NCBI GenBank assembly: GCA_017532085.1
Contig: JAFXJT010000067.1
Span: 1-52,296 of the forward strand
Reading direction: 5' to 3'
DNA length: 52,296 bases
From: Oscillospiraceae bacterium
GTDB taxonomy: Bacteria > Bacillota > Clostridia > Oscillospirales > Ruminococcaceae
In this document: positions 25,088 through 35,104 of the stretch, piece by piece
Layout: every line of letters begins with the position of its first letter
Numbering within the stretch: position 1 is the first letter of the stretch
The notes under the pieces: model-generated
What the model saw: the letters and a program-made list of their open reading frames with translations, nothing else
Database searches by the model: none
Told to the model about the DNA's origin: nothing
Program-made: the position numbers and the translations under genes

Positions 25088-27432
25088 TCTGCAACCAGAC
25101 GATATACGCCCAGCGGAACAGTTGAAAAGCATATAGCGCCGTCCGTCTCCTTTCTGGTGGGAACCGAATGTCCCATATGATCGAATACAATGCATGGGCA
25201 AGGCAGATACAGTCTGCATTCACCACCGTGCATCGAATGAATCTCAGCCGAATCAAGATGCAAATCTGACCACTTCGCAGACAGCGTGAAGCCACCATAG
25301 GCGCGCAGTCCGGTAAACGATCCGCATCGCCATGCAGCATCACAGGCAGGCAGCAATGTGATACCATCGGGTGCCGATTGCAGCAATGCTTCTGCAATGG
25401 CAGCCGCACCGCCAAAATTGCCGTCAATCTGGAAGGGGGGATGCATATCGAAGAGATTCGGTGCAGTCGAATGCTGCAGCAGCAAGGTAAGATGAGTGAT
25501 CACCGCATTGGCATCCAGGAGTCTTGCATACATATTGGCGATCCATGCACGGCTCCAGCCGGTATGTCCGCCGCCGAAGGTCAGACGGCGTGTAAGAGTC
25601 ACATGGGCAGCTTCAGCAAGCTCTTTGGTTTTTCGCGGAGAAATGAGATGAGCAGGATGCAGTGCAAACAGCTGAGAGATATGCCGGTGTCCCGGTTCGG
25701 CTTCTTCATAATCCTCAGCCCATTCCATGATCTGTCCATATTGTCCCACAGATGGTTGGGGAAGCCGTTTGCGCATATCAGAAAGCGTTTGTGCGTATTC
25801 GTGATCCATATCCAACAGCTGGGAAGCAGCAATGACTGCGTCAAATAAAGCCGTTATGATTTGTGAATCCATACTGGGACCGACACAAAGATTTCCGGTT
25901 TCGCCATTGGAAAGCCGATACGTATTCTCAGGAGAAACACCGGGACAAGTCACAAGTTGTCCTTGTTTGTTCTCGATCAGAAATTGAGTAAAGAATCGCG
26001 AAGCTTCTTTGAGAGTCGGATATTTTTCACGTAAAAAGGCGATATCTTTGCTGTATTGATAGTGTTCATAGAGATGCAGACACAGCCATGCGGCACCCAT
26101 GGGCCAGAGCGTAGCGGGCATCCAGAGATCCTGAGGCGCACAATCGCCCCACAGATCGGTATTGTGATGACAGCAAAAGCCTTCACAACCATACATTTCT
26201 CTGGCAGTCTTTCTGCCATGGGGACGCATCACTTCGATCAGATCAAACAGTGGCTGATGACATTCCGGCAATCCGCAGATTTCCGCGGGCCAGTAATTCA
26301 TCTGGGTATTGATATTGATGGTATAGCGGCATCCCCATGCAGGCCACATATCTTGATTCCAGATTCCCTGCAAATTCATAGGCAAGGAGCCGGGACGACT
26401 GGCAGAAAGCATCAGATATCGGCCATATCGGAAATACAAGGAAAGCAGAGCGTTCCGATGGGTAAAATTGCCCTCTTTGATTTGAGTCAGGAGCACATCA
26501 GTGGGGATATCATGCACCGGAATTTCCGCATCGGCTTCCTCATGCAGTGTAATATCACAACGAGAATAGAGCGGTTGATAATCGGCAAGATGATCGGTAA
26601 GCAAAGCATCCCATCCATGTGCAAGCGCCTGTGACGTATCCGTTTGTGCCAGCAGGATCAGATCGGAATCGGGATGATAATAGCTGGTACGAACAGCCAA
26701 AACAAGAGTGACCTGCGTTGCATTGACAATGCGAAGTCGGTTTCCGCAGAAGGATACAACGCCATCTTTGGAGTCCGCCTGTGTCACGCAGGCAAATTGT
26801 ATGCCATTCCTGCCGCCCGAACCGCCTGTAAACAGAAGGATAGCACCATCGTTGGTCTGTTTGCATTGGTTTTGATCGTAATAATCGTCTCTGCCATCTA
26901 TGGAGACAGTGCAGGTAAAGGGAGATCCATTGTTCACAGAAAGCTGCATGATCAATGTCTGTGCCGGCATGGAAGCAAAAAGCTTTCTGGTATATTCAGC
27001 GCCATTGAGTTGAAACGAGGTGGTTTGTATCGCTGTTTGCAGATCGAGGCGGCGTTGGTAATGCTCCACAGTACCTTTGGGAAGATCCCAAGCAACGGTA
27101 AGATCTCCAAGAGGCATATAATGCGGCATATTGAGCGGGCAGCCTTGGAGAGTCTGAAAGGCAAGCTGTTCCGCCTGAGAAATCTTACCATCCAGCACAA
27201 GCTGTCTTACTTGCGGAAAGCCCTCTGAAGCGTTGGGATTGATCCGATCTCGTTTGCCGCCGGACCAGATAGAATCCTCATTGAGCTTCAGCTGCTCCAT
27301 AAAAGGATGACCGAATGCCATAGCACCAAAACGTCCGGCACCAACCGGCAGGGCTTCTTCAAAGCATTCAGCCGGTTTTTGATACCATAGCATATGCAGC
27401 GATTGCGGATCAGATCCTACTGAAGTTTTCAT
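25084..27432 (-). CDS. GH95 alpha-L-fucosidase/alpha-L-galactosidase family
   Basis: A protein of 782 residues covering the whole family. Catalytic signatures are present: the Asn pair Asn373/Asn375 in YTININTQMNYWPAE, Glu502 in GVSPENTY and Asp670 in IDGNFGG. No signal peptide is seen, so the enzyme is probably cytoplasmic. GH95 removes alpha-1,2-fucose or alpha-L-galactose from side chains such as xyloglucan or host glycans. ATG at 27432 follows GGAG by six bases; a TTG at 27444 in the same frame would overlap that site. It lies 21 bases after ctpA and overlaps GH26. Confidence 0.92.
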   Translation of the reverse strand: MKTSVGSDPQSLHMLWYQKPAECFEEALPVGAGRFGAMAFGHPFMEQLKLNEDSIWSGGKRDRINPNASEGFPQVRQLVLDGKISQAEQLAFQTLQGCPLNMPHYMPLGDLTVAWDLPKGTVEHYQRRLDLQTAIQTTSFQLNGAEYTRKLFASMPAQTLIMQLSVNNGSPFTCTVSIDGRDDYYDQNQCKQTNDGAILLFTGGSGGRNGIQFACVTQADSKDGVVSFCGNRLRIVNATQVTLVLAVRTSYYHPDSDLILLAQTDTSQALAHGWDALLTDHLADYQPLYSRCDITLHEEADAEIPVHDIPTDVLLTQIKEGNFTHRNALLSLYFRYGRYLMLSASRPGSLPMNLQGIWNQDMWPAWGCRYTININTQMNYWPAEICGLPECHQPLFDLIEVMRPHGRKTAREMYGCEGFCCHHNTDLWGDCAPQDLWMPATLWPMGAAWLCLHLYEHYQYSKDIAFLREKYPTLKEASRFFTQFLIENKQGQLVTCPGVSPENTYRLSNGETGNLCVGPSMDSQIITALFDAVIAASQLLDMDHEYAQTLSDMRKRLPQPSVGQYGQIMEWAEDYEEAEPGHRHISQLFALHPAHLISPRKTKELAEAAHVTLTRRLTFGGGHTGWSRAWIANMYARLLDANAVITHLTLLLQHSTAPNLFDMHPPFQIDGNFGGAAAIAEALLQSAPDGITLLPACDAAWRCGSFTGLRAYGGFTLSAKWSDLHLDSAEIHSMHGGECRLYLPCPCIVFDHMGHSVPTRKETDGAICFSTVPLGVYRLVAE

Positions 27433-27453
27433 AGTATTCTCCAATTCAGGACA

Positions 27454-28635
27454 TTATGCAGCTGCCTTTTCCATGGCATTTCGCAGAGTGGATTTGGCAT
27501 CTTCCAGTTGGGAATCGGTATCGGATTGTGCATCATAAATGGAAAGCACATCGGGTGTGATGCCGATTCCGTGATAGCATTCTGTTTTACCGGTTGCATA
27601 GGTGGCGGTGGTAATGGTCAGACCGCCGCCGTCAGAGAGCGAAAACGTAGATTGCATAATGCCTTTGCCGAATGTTTTTTCACCTACAAGAATGGCATCA
27701 GCATAATCACGCAGAGAACAGGCGAACAGTTCAGCGGCACTGGCAGTATAAGGATTGGTCAGCACCACAAAGGGCATCTGGAGCTGTTCGCTGTCCGATT
27801 TGAGAATAGGGGAGGCATTGCCGTCCTTATCGTAGGCAAACGCAATCTCACCTTCGGGAAGCAAGGGGTCAAGGATTTTTTCCAGCGCATCCAGCATACC
27901 GCCGCCGTTATTGCGCACATCAAAAATAAAACCTTTGGCACCATCGGCACGCAGACTGTTCAAGGCGTTCCGGAATTGCTCCACAGAGACAGTGCGGAAT
28001 TTTTTGATGCGGATATATCCCATATTATTTTCCAGCATTTCATAGTAGATCGTAGGCTCATCCACCTTACGGCGCTCCACTGAGACGGTATATTCCGTCT
28101 GATCGGCTCTGCGAAGTGTGAGCTTGACATAGGTTCCTTCCTCACCGACGATCGCATCCAAAGCGCCGTCATAGTCCTCGGAAACCGGAAGCGCATCCAC
28201 CTGCAGGATGATATCGCCGGCAACAATTCCGGCATCATGGGCGCCGCCGCCTTCAAAGACCTCAATGATCTCAACCTCTTGGTTTTCAGTAGGAGAAACC
28301 GTAATACCGACACCAACATATTGTCCGGCATTTTCGATATGATCGGCAGAAAGCTCCTCAGCAGTCAGGTATTCGCTGTAAGGGTCACCCAATCCATTCA
28401 CATATCCCTTGAGAATGCCATTCATAATCTCATTTTCATCAATATCGGTATAATAGTATTGACGCACCTCAGCATCCAACTGTTCCAGCCGCTGATATTT
28501 TTCTGCAAGGCGATCCACCTCAGAGATTTTTTGATTGAAGATTCTCGTGGAAGCAGCCATGGTAAGGATAAAGGTGAGGGCGGCAACCAATGCAGCCATG
28601 CTCAGTGCAAAGCTCAAGCTGACTTTTTTATTCAA
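27454..28635 (-). CDS. S41 carboxy-terminal processing protease (CtpA/CtpB)
   Basis: A protein of 393 residues. An N-terminal membrane segment (about 7-28) is followed by a cap region, a PDZ domain (about 95-185) and the S41 protease core with Ser299 (YTASAAE) and Lys324 (TFGKGIMQ), the Ser-Lys dyad. It should act outside the membrane on envelope substrates. The start codon is TTG at 28635 behind GCAGGAA. It follows the M23 hydrolase gene, as ctpB follows ftsEX in several Bacillota. Confidence 0.93.
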   Translation of the reverse strand: MNKKVSLSFALSMAALVAALTFILTMAASTRIFNQKISEVDRLAEKYQRLEQLDAEVRQYYYTDIDENEIMNGILKGYVNGLGDPYSEYLTAEELSADHIENAGQYVGVGITVSPTENQEVEIIEVFEGGGAHDAGIVAGDIILQVDALPVSEDYDGALDAIVGEEGTYVKLTLRRADQTEYTVSVERRKVDEPTIYYEMLENNMGYIRIKKFRTVSVEQFRNALNSLRADGAKGFIFDVRNNGGGMLDALEKILDPLLPEGEIAFAYDKDGNASPILKSDSEQLQMPFVVLTNPYTASAAELFACSLRDYADAILVGEKTFGKGIMQSTFSLSDGGGLTITTATYATGKTECYHGIGITPDVLSIYDAQSDTDSQLEDAKSTLRNAMEKAAA

Positions 28636-28745
28636 AGGAAATTCCTGCCTTTCCGGTTAGTATCCAAGATGAGATATGGCAAAACGGCAAGAAGCAGAAA
28701 CCTCCTACCGTTTTGTTGCACATCATTTGTGTTATTCGCTGCTTC

Positions 28746-30035
28746 TTAATAGAGATAATTTTCGGGGTTGACAAAAGTACCGTTTACAATCACACTGAAA
28801 TGCAGGTGATAGCCGGTAGAGTTGCCGGTAGAGCCCACATGGCCCAATACAGAACCGGTTGAAACAGTATCGCCTACTGAAACCGATACACTGGACATAT
28901 GCGCATACAGAGTGACAAGACCATTGCCGTGATTCACGGTGACATAGTTGCCATATCCGCCGCCGCAATAGCAAAAACCGGCATAATCATGAGGACAACC
29001 GACCACAACTTTGGTTACAGTACCGCTGGCAGCAGCAGTGATATTTGCGTGATGAATTCCACCGCCGGCAATATCAATACCGGAATGTGTACGACCCCAG
29101 CGAGGACCGAATCGGCTGGAAATGTAGTAAAATCCGGGTACAGGCCATGCCAATGTACCGTTATAGCCGGGATCCGGCGTAATGATCGGATTGGGATTGC
29201 CTGTTTGCTGATTCTTTTCCTCTTCCTTTTTGGCGGCATCGATAATTGCCTGAGTTTCCTTATCCAAAGAATCGATTTGTTCCTGATATTCGGCAATATA
29301 GGATTCCGCATCGTTTTTCTGACGTTCCAGCTCCAGCTTAACTGCCGTGGTTTCCTGCATAGCAGCATCCAGTTCGTTCATTTTGGTGCTGTATTCACCG
29401 CGGATCGATTCTGTTTCGGTTTTCTTCAGATTCAAAGCCTGCACACGACTGTCCAAATCCGTTTTGGTTTCGGATAAGGTATTGAGCTGTGTATTCAAGG
29501 TATCCAGCATCTCATCATCGTGTTCCGCAATCCGATTGATCAGATCGATTTTTGCAAGCACATCATAGAAATCGGTTGCACCGACCAACGCAGAAAGCAG
29601 ACTGTCATTACCGTGTACATAGAGAGTACGAATGCGAGCCTTAAAATTCTCAAGGCCCTCATCAATGGAGTCTTGCTGTGCCGCAATCTGTCCTTCCAAA
29701 ACCGCAATATCGGATTCCTTGGTTGCGATATCAGCATTCAGACCCTGCAATTGGGTATCAATCAGCAGCAGCTCTTCATTGATCAGATCAATTTTCTCCT
29801 GCAATACCGCTTGATATGCTTCCTGATCCTCAATATCTTTGGAAAGACTATCCAATTCTTTTTGTTTTTCGGCCTGAAGCTTCTGTTTTTCTTTCTTCTC
29901 CGCCTCGATTTCAGCCAAGGTTTTTGCAGAGACCTCATGCTGTAAATCCAGAGAAGAATGCGGCACAACAAAGCACCCAACGGTGATACAGATAGCCGCG
30001 ATCACAGCAAGCAACTTACATTGGATTCGTTTCAT
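28746..30035 (-). CDS. Coiled-coil M23 peptidase, EnvC/CwlO-type murein hydrolase or activator
   Basis: A protein of 429 residues. A signal peptide (1 to about 35) is followed by a long coiled coil (about 37-255), a Pro-rich linker and a C-terminal LytM/M23 domain (about 295-425). The zinc motifs are complete: His317-x3-Asp321 in HSGID and HLH at 410-412, so it may be catalytic rather than a degenerate EnvC. A Cys-rich insertion (CPHDYAGFCYCGGG) lies in the M23 domain. The coiled coil would dock on FtsX, whose gene is directly upstream, so ATP hydrolysis by FtsE can gate wall cleavage. ATG at 30035 follows GGAAGG. Confidence 0.9.
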   Translation of the reverse strand: MKRIQCKLLAVIAAICITVGCFVVPHSSLDLQHEVSAKTLAEIEAEKKEKQKLQAEKQKELDSLSKDIEDQEAYQAVLQEKIDLINEELLLIDTQLQGLNADIATKESDIAVLEGQIAAQQDSIDEGLENFKARIRTLYVHGNDSLLSALVGATDFYDVLAKIDLINRIAEHDDEMLDTLNTQLNTLSETKTDLDSRVQALNLKKTETESIRGEYSTKMNELDAAMQETTAVKLELERQKNDAESYIAEYQEQIDSLDKETQAIIDAAKKEEEKNQQTGNPNPIITPDPGYNGTLAWPVPGFYYISSRFGPRWGRTHSGIDIAGGGIHHANITAAASGTVTKVVVGCPHDYAGFCYCGGGYGNYVTVNHGNGLVTLYAHMSSVSVSVGDTVSTGSVLGHVGSTGNSTGYHLHFSVIVNGTFVNPENYLY

Positions 30036-30064
30036 AAAAGACCTTCCTTCTATGTGAAAACAAG

Positions 30065-30982
30065 TTACATATTGACAGCTTTATGCTTCAGATGTGCACG
30101 GGTAGAGAATACACTGCCCATAGCACCGATCAGAGAACCAAACAGAATATATGCCAAAGTAACCGGAATTGCGATGGTTTCATAGGGGATGATGCTGCCC
30201 AAACCAATGGTGCTGAGCATATCGAATTTTCCGAGCATCTCTACAAGACTGTCATAGGTGAACCATGTGAGCAGCGTTGCAACGGCACCGGCCATAAATC
30301 CATTGATCATACCTTCCACAAAGAAGGGGAATCGAATGAAGGTTTTGGTGGCACCAACGCTCTGCATAATACTGATTTCGCGGCGTCTTGCAAACACACT
30401 GGCTCTGGTGGTATTTGAAATGATGACCATGGAAACGATCAGCAGAGCACCGATGATAGCGATTGCAATGACCGCCACCACACTTCTGAGCTCTGTCAGC
30501 AATTCCACAAAGGAATCGGGTGCACTGACATATTCCACATCCTTGAGGGAAGCAGCCGCTGCAACGGTTTCGTCCATCATAGAGATGTCATTGATACGAA
30601 TCCGATAGGCATCGGGCAGGGGATTATCGTCACCCAGAGATTCAAATACCTGAGAATAATCATCCATGCTTTCCTTCAGATCAGCAAAGGCTTCCTCACG
30701 GGAATAGAGAGTCACGGCACTGACATTCTCCATTTTGCTCAATGTTTCTCCGATTTCCGCAATTCTTGCATCAGAGGTGTTATCCAGAAGATAGATGATC
30801 ACTTCATTCTTATCCTCAATGCCGCCTATGACCGCATTGATATTGATATAAAACAAAACGGAAATACCAACCAACAGCAGACTCACGAGCAGCACACAGA
30901 AAGAAGCGAAAGCCATCACACGGTTTTTCCATACATTATCAAAGCCTTGACCGACAAGATAACGAAAACTACTCAGCTTCAA
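30065..30982 (-). CDS. ftsX: Cell-division ABC permease FtsX
   Basis: A protein of 305 residues with the FtsX layout: an N-terminal cytoplasmic tail, one helix (about 22-50), an extracellular domain (about 55-165) that contacts the murein hydrolase, and three C-terminal helices with RRREISIMQSVGATKTFIR. The start codon is TTG at 30982 behind AGGAGG. The gene overlaps ftsE by 14 bp. Confidence 0.94.
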   Translation of the reverse strand: MKLSSFRYLVGQGFDNVWKNRVMAFASFCVLLVSLLLVGISVLFYININAVIGGIEDKNEVIIYLLDNTSDARIAEIGETLSKMENVSAVTLYSREEAFADLKESMDDYSQVFESLGDDNPLPDAYRIRINDISMMDETVAAAASLKDVEYVSAPDSFVELLTELRSVVAVIAIAIIGALLIVSMVIISNTTRASVFARRREISIMQSVGATKTFIRFPFFVEGMINGFMAGAVATLLTWFTYDSLVEMLGKFDMLSTIGLGSIIPYETIAIPVTLAYILFGSLIGAMGSVFSTRAHLKHKAVNM

Positions 30983-31661
30983 CTTCTGCGCCTCCTATCA
31001 CTTCATCGAAAACGACCTCGCCTTGACTGATATTGATAATACGGCCGCCGAAATGACGTACCATCTCATGAGCATGGGTAACCATGAGAATAGTAGTACC
31101 GCAAGCATTGATGCCTTGCAGCAATTCGATCAACTCATAGGCAAGCTCAGGATCCACGTTTCCCGTAGGCTCATCGGCAATCAGAAGCGCAGGATCATTG
31201 ACCAATGCACGAGCCAAGGCACAGCGCTGCTGCTCACCGCCGGAAAGCTCACTGGGATAGCTGTCAGCTTTATCCTGCAAGCCAACCAGCGAGATCACAT
31301 AGGGGACACGTTTCCGAATCAGCTTCATCGGGGCATCAATCACCCGCAGAACGAAGGCAATGTTTTCATAAACGGTCATGGTTTCGATCAAGCGGTAATC
31401 CTGGAACACAACACCGATCGTGCGGCGAAACTCAGGGACTTTGCGCTTTTTCATTTTTGTAAGATTATAACCGTTCACCAAAACTTCGCCGCTATTGGCA
31501 TCCAGTTCCTTCAGAAGCAATTTGATCAACGTACTCTTACCAGCGCCGGAACGACCGATCGCGAAAGCGAACTCACCGTCATCCACCTTCAAATTGACAT
31601 CGCTGAGTGCCTCGACACCGGTACTTTCATATGTGACGCATACATTTTTCAATTCAACCAA
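30969..31661 (-). CDS. ftsE: Cell-division ATP-binding protein FtsE
   Basis: A protein of 230 residues with Walker A GRSGAGKS (36-43), signature LSGGEQQR, Walker B LLIADEPTG and an H-loop in MVTHAHE. It powers FtsX and thereby controls the neighbouring M23 hydrolase. The start is TTG at 31661, seven bases after AGGAGG (31674-31669). First gene of the unit ftsE-ftsX-M23-ctpA-GH95-GH26. I could not place its promoter with confidence. Confidence 0.95.
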   Translation of the reverse strand: MVELKNVCVTYESTGVEALSDVNLKVDDGEFAFAIGRSGAGKSTLIKLLLKELDANSGEVLVNGYNLTKMKKRKVPEFRRTIGVVFQDYRLIETMTVYENIAFVLRVIDAPMKLIRKRVPYVISLVGLQDKADSYPSELSGGEQQRCALARALVNDPALLIADEPTGNVDPELAYELIELLQGINACGTTILMVTHAHEMVRHFGGRIINISQGEVVFDEVIGGAEVEAE

Positions 31662-31768
31662 AAAGAATCCTCCTTACTTTGATCCGGAGGGAAGGAGAAC
31701 GCATTGCAGCCGGCAAAACGCTCGAAAAGGTCAGATTTTCCTTCCGTTAATTTACCGTGATAAAGCAA

Positions 31769-31805
31769 CAAGTGCCAAACGAGCTCAGAATTCGTTCGGC
31801 ACTTG
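31769..31805 (-). terminator. Terminator of the PucR-type regulator
   Basis: CAAGTGCC (31769-31776) pairs with GGCACTTG (31798-31805), extended inward by AACGA/TCGTT. On the minus strand TTGCTTTATC follows. Confidence 0.72.
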
Positions 31806-31882
31806 CAGCGGCAACAAACAAAGAGAGCAGTGGCCGCAAACGTAATTACCGAGATGGTATTTGCGTAAGCGCAGTCACGTGT

Positions 31883-32968
31883 TCAGAACTTCACAGGATT
31901 TGCAGAAAGATATTTTTTGACCATCAAGGCAATCTTGAAAATAATTGCATGGTCAAATTCACGCAGATCAAGACCTGTGAGCTTCTTGATTTTTTCAAGG
32001 CGATATACCAAAGTATTGCGGTGCACGAACAGCTTACGAGAAGTCTCGGAAACATTGAGGTTATTCTCAAAGAAACGCTGAATGGTGAACAGTGTTTCAT
32101 GATCTAAGCTTTCGATGCTGCCGCGCTTGAACACTTCGTGGAGAAATGTCTCGCACAGAGTGGTGGGCAGATGATAGATCAGACGAGCAATGCCCAGATT
32201 GTCATAGCTGCAGATTACCTTGTCCGTATCGAATACTTTACCGACTTCCAGAGCCATCTGTGCTTCCTTAAAGGAGCGCGCCAGATCTCTGACACCGACA
32301 ACACTGGTACCGATACCCACATTGACTCTGGTATAGAATTCACTGGAAAGCGTATCGGCAATCGAGCGGGCAAGCTTTTCCAGATCCTTGCTTTCCACAG
32401 TGGATTTGATTTCCTTGACAAGAACGATATCGGTTTCGGTGATATTAAACACGAAATCCTTGCTCTTGTCGGGGAAGAGATTTTGAATGACATCGTATGC
32501 AGAGATATCGTTGGCAGAAACAATGCGGATCAGGAATACCACACGGCTGATCTCGGCATTAAAATGCAGCTCACGTGCCTTCACGACAATATCACCGGGG
32601 AGGATGTTATCCAGAACAACATTCTTGATGAAGTTGTTGCGGTCATATTTCTCGTCGTAATACTGCTTGATGCTCGACATGGTGATTGCCAGGATATCCG
32701 CATATTTTGCAGCGCTTTCATCGGTACCTTCCACAAAGACTGCATAATCGGGAGCAGTACGGGAACCAAACGGCTTATAGGTGCAGCCGTCACGAATGAA
32801 CAGATCACCGGATTCGTTCATATCCAGCGAAACAAATTCATTGGTTGTTCCGACTCTGGAGGTATCACTGCAAGCAATAATGGTAGCAGTTTCGTCCACA
32901 ACACCCACTGTAGCATCAATGGAATCGTGCATCTGAACAACTAAAGTCTGGAATGGTCTGTTAGACAT
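31883..32968 (-). CDS. PucR/CdaR-type transcriptional regulator
   Basis: A protein of 361 residues. The N-terminal half is a sensor region of unknown ligand, the middle (about 150-265) resembles the GGDEF-like module of PucR regulators, and the C-terminus (about 295-355) is the PucR HTH with the typical VSETSRKLFVHRNTLVYRL. Members of this family respond to purines, sugar diacids or amino acids; the effector here is unknown. ATG at 32968 follows AAGGGA. It is monocistronic, with a terminator at 31769-31805. Confidence 0.86.
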   Translation of the reverse strand: MSNRPFQTLVVQMHDSIDATVGVVDETATIIACSDTSRVGTTNEFVSLDMNESGDLFIRDGCTYKPFGSRTAPDYAVFVEGTDESAAKYADILAITMSSIKQYYDEKYDRNNFIKNVVLDNILPGDIVVKARELHFNAEISRVVFLIRIVSANDISAYDVIQNLFPDKSKDFVFNITETDIVLVKEIKSTVESKDLEKLARSIADTLSSEFYTRVNVGIGTSVVGVRDLARSFKEAQMALEVGKVFDTDKVICSYDNLGIARLIYHLPTTLCETFLHEVFKRGSIESLDHETLFTIQRFFENNLNVSETSRKLFVHRNTLVYRLEKIKKLTGLDLREFDHAIIFKIALMVKKYLSANPVKF

Positions 32969-33275
32969 AATAAAATCCCTTCGCTTTCTTCATGATTCTT
33001 AAATATATAGGAGCCCTGAATGACTCTTGCATTACATAATGTTAAGAATCAAATATTCACAGGGGAATGAATGGTACCAAAATGTCAACGCTAGACAAAT
33101 TGTAACACATTTCAAATCCTTGTTTGTTACTAAACTATGAACAAACTGTGAATATTCGATAAAGTAGCCATAATTTGAATGTCCGATTGGCGAAAATACC
33201 GAAAATTTCCTTGAAAAAGCATCGGATTGAAGCAAAATCGTTTCAAATACGGTTACAATTCGGTAACAGGATTTG
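32969..33275. other. AT-rich intergenic region with repeated GTAACA/TGTTAC words
   Basis: This region separates argS from the PucR-type gene and must contain the latter's promoter. A possible extended -10 (minus-strand TGTTACAAT, TACAAT at 33104-33099) has no good -35 box. GTAACA or TGTTAC words occur at 33102-33107, 33125-33130, 33263-33268 and 33274-33279; the last pair forms a hairpin reaching into the argS stop codon. No gene is visible. Confidence 0.5.
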
Positions 33276-35045
33276 TTACATTTTTTCAGGAGCAGAAACC
33301 TTAAGCAGATGCAGAACATTTCCGAGCACCTGTCTGGTAGCAGTGCACAGGAGCAGTCTTGCATCCCGCAGTGCCACAGACTCTGCATCACGAACCTTGC
33401 AGGCATCATAGAACTTATGGAACAAAGCAGCAAGCTCAACGGCATATTTTGTCATGCGGGAAGGATCAAGCTGCTTGGCTGCTGCATTGATTTCGGCAGG
33501 CAGCAGAGCAATCTGACGGATCAGTTCACGCTCCGGAGCGGTTTCCAGCAGAGCAAGCGCCGCATCCTTTGCATCGGGAGCGGTAATCCCGTCATCGTTG
33601 AGATTACGGATCAGGCTGCAGATTCTTGCATGGGCATACTGTACGTAATAGACAGGATTGGATGAAGATTTCTCCACAGCCAAATCCAGATCGAATTCAA
33701 AATGAGAATTGGCCTCACGGAGATTGAAGAAGAATCTTGCAGCATCCACGGGAATATCCTCCAGCAGTGTCACAAGCGTCAGAGCCTTTCCGCTGCGCTT
33801 GGATTGCTTTACGGGCTTACCATCACGCATCACAGCAACCATCTGCATCAAAACAACAGTCAATCGGGAAGCATCTACGCCCAATGCAGTAAGAGCAGCT
33901 TTCAGACGGGGGACATAGCCGTGATGATCGGCACCGAGAATATCAATGGCCTGATCGTAGCCGCGGGTAACGAGCTTATTGTAATGATAAGCGATATCCG
34001 GAACGACATAAGTGGGGATACCGTTGGAACGTACAATGACAAAATCCTTATCGGCACCCAACGCCTCAGCACGGAACCAGAGCGCATCATCCTTTTCATA
34101 GGTATAACCGCTTGCTTTGAGCTGTTCAATGATCTGTGCAACGCTGCCGTCAGCATGCAGTGTGCTCTCGGGGAACCAGCGGTCATATTGAATCCGATAC
34201 TGCATCAGGTCATCCTGCAGACCTTGAATATTCTTGGGCAAAGCGAAGTCAACCAGCGCTTTTCTGCGATCTTCCTCAGAAGCGTCAGCCAATGCATCAC
34301 CGTACTGATCGAAATACAGCTTGGCATGGGCGATGATATCCTGTCCGAGATAGACATCCTCAGGCATCGGGAAGTCAGCAGTATTGCCGTCAGCGCCGTA
34401 GATAAGCTTGCAGAGCTCTTCGGTGCTGACACCGGAATGATAGATTGCCTGTCCCTTTTCAGAGCACAGATGCAGATAGCGGAGTGAAAGAGACTTGCCG
34501 AACTTTTCGATCTGATTGCCGGCATCGTTGATATAGAACTCTCGTTGGGTATCAAATCCGGCTGCCGTAAAAACAGCGGCAAGACAATCACCGATTGCAC
34601 CGCCTCTGGCATTACCGACGTGCATCGGACCGGTGGGGTTTGCGGACACAAACTCTACAAGCACGCGTTTGCCCTTACCCATATCGGTGCAGCCGTAGCG
34701 ATCGCGCTCCTGCATAACATCCTCCAGCACCTCGCTGTACCAAGCGGATGAGAGGAAGAAGTTCAAGAATCCCGGACCTGCAATTTCGATTTTGGAAAAC
34801 GGAGAGCCTTCCAGCGAAACCGCTCCGACAATTGCTTCGGCAATTTTACGGGGAGCCATTCGCAAAGGCTTAGCACAAACCATAGCGGCATTGGATGCGA
34901 AATCACCATGGGAACGATCAGCAGGGATTTCGATGATAAAATCGGGCAGGGGCTCAGCGGGGAAGACACCTTCCGCAACAAGTCTGCCCATGGCTTCAAG
35001 GATAATGGTGTGCGCATTGTTGGATGCAGCAGCGATGCGATTCAA
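33276..35045 (-). CDS. argS: Arginyl-tRNA synthetase
   Basis: A protein of 589 residues. It has the N-terminal Add-1 domain (1 to about 85), a HIGH-type motif in ANPTGPMHVGNARGG, a KMSKS-like motif in KQSKRSGK, and a DALR anticodon-binding domain at the C-terminus. It charges tRNA-Arg. The start appears to be TTG at 35045, nine bases after AAAGGAG, with no in-frame ATG nearby. It follows the DUF1934 gene by 59 bases. Confidence 0.95.
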   Translation of the reverse strand: MNRIAAASNNAHTIILEAMGRLVAEGVFPAEPLPDFIIEIPADRSHGDFASNAAMVCAKPLRMAPRKIAEAIVGAVSLEGSPFSKIEIAGPGFLNFFLSSAWYSEVLEDVMQERDRYGCTDMGKGKRVLVEFVSANPTGPMHVGNARGGAIGDCLAAVFTAAGFDTQREFYINDAGNQIEKFGKSLSLRYLHLCSEKGQAIYHSGVSTEELCKLIYGADGNTADFPMPEDVYLGQDIIAHAKLYFDQYGDALADASEEDRRKALVDFALPKNIQGLQDDLMQYRIQYDRWFPESTLHADGSVAQIIEQLKASGYTYEKDDALWFRAEALGADKDFVIVRSNGIPTYVVPDIAYHYNKLVTRGYDQAIDILGADHHGYVPRLKAALTALGVDASRLTVVLMQMVAVMRDGKPVKQSKRSGKALTLVTLLEDIPVDAARFFFNLREANSHFEFDLDLAVEKSSSNPVYYVQYAHARICSLIRNLNDDGITAPDAKDAALALLETAPERELIRQIALLPAEINAAAKQLDPSRMTKYAVELAALFHKFYDACKVRDAESVALRDARLLLCTATRQVLGNVLHLLKVSAPEKM

Positions 35046-35104
35046 AATGCAGCGCTCCTTTCTTTATGTGAAATATATTTTATGATACAAGAGAAGGGGA
35101 AAGA

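Noticed and set aside
28680-28715. CAAAACGG/CCGTTTTG inverted repeat between the M23 gene and ctpA as a terminator
   Set aside because: The loop is 20 nt and no T-run follows on the minus strand; ctpA has no obvious own promoter, so I treat it as an intergenic hairpin of unknown meaning.
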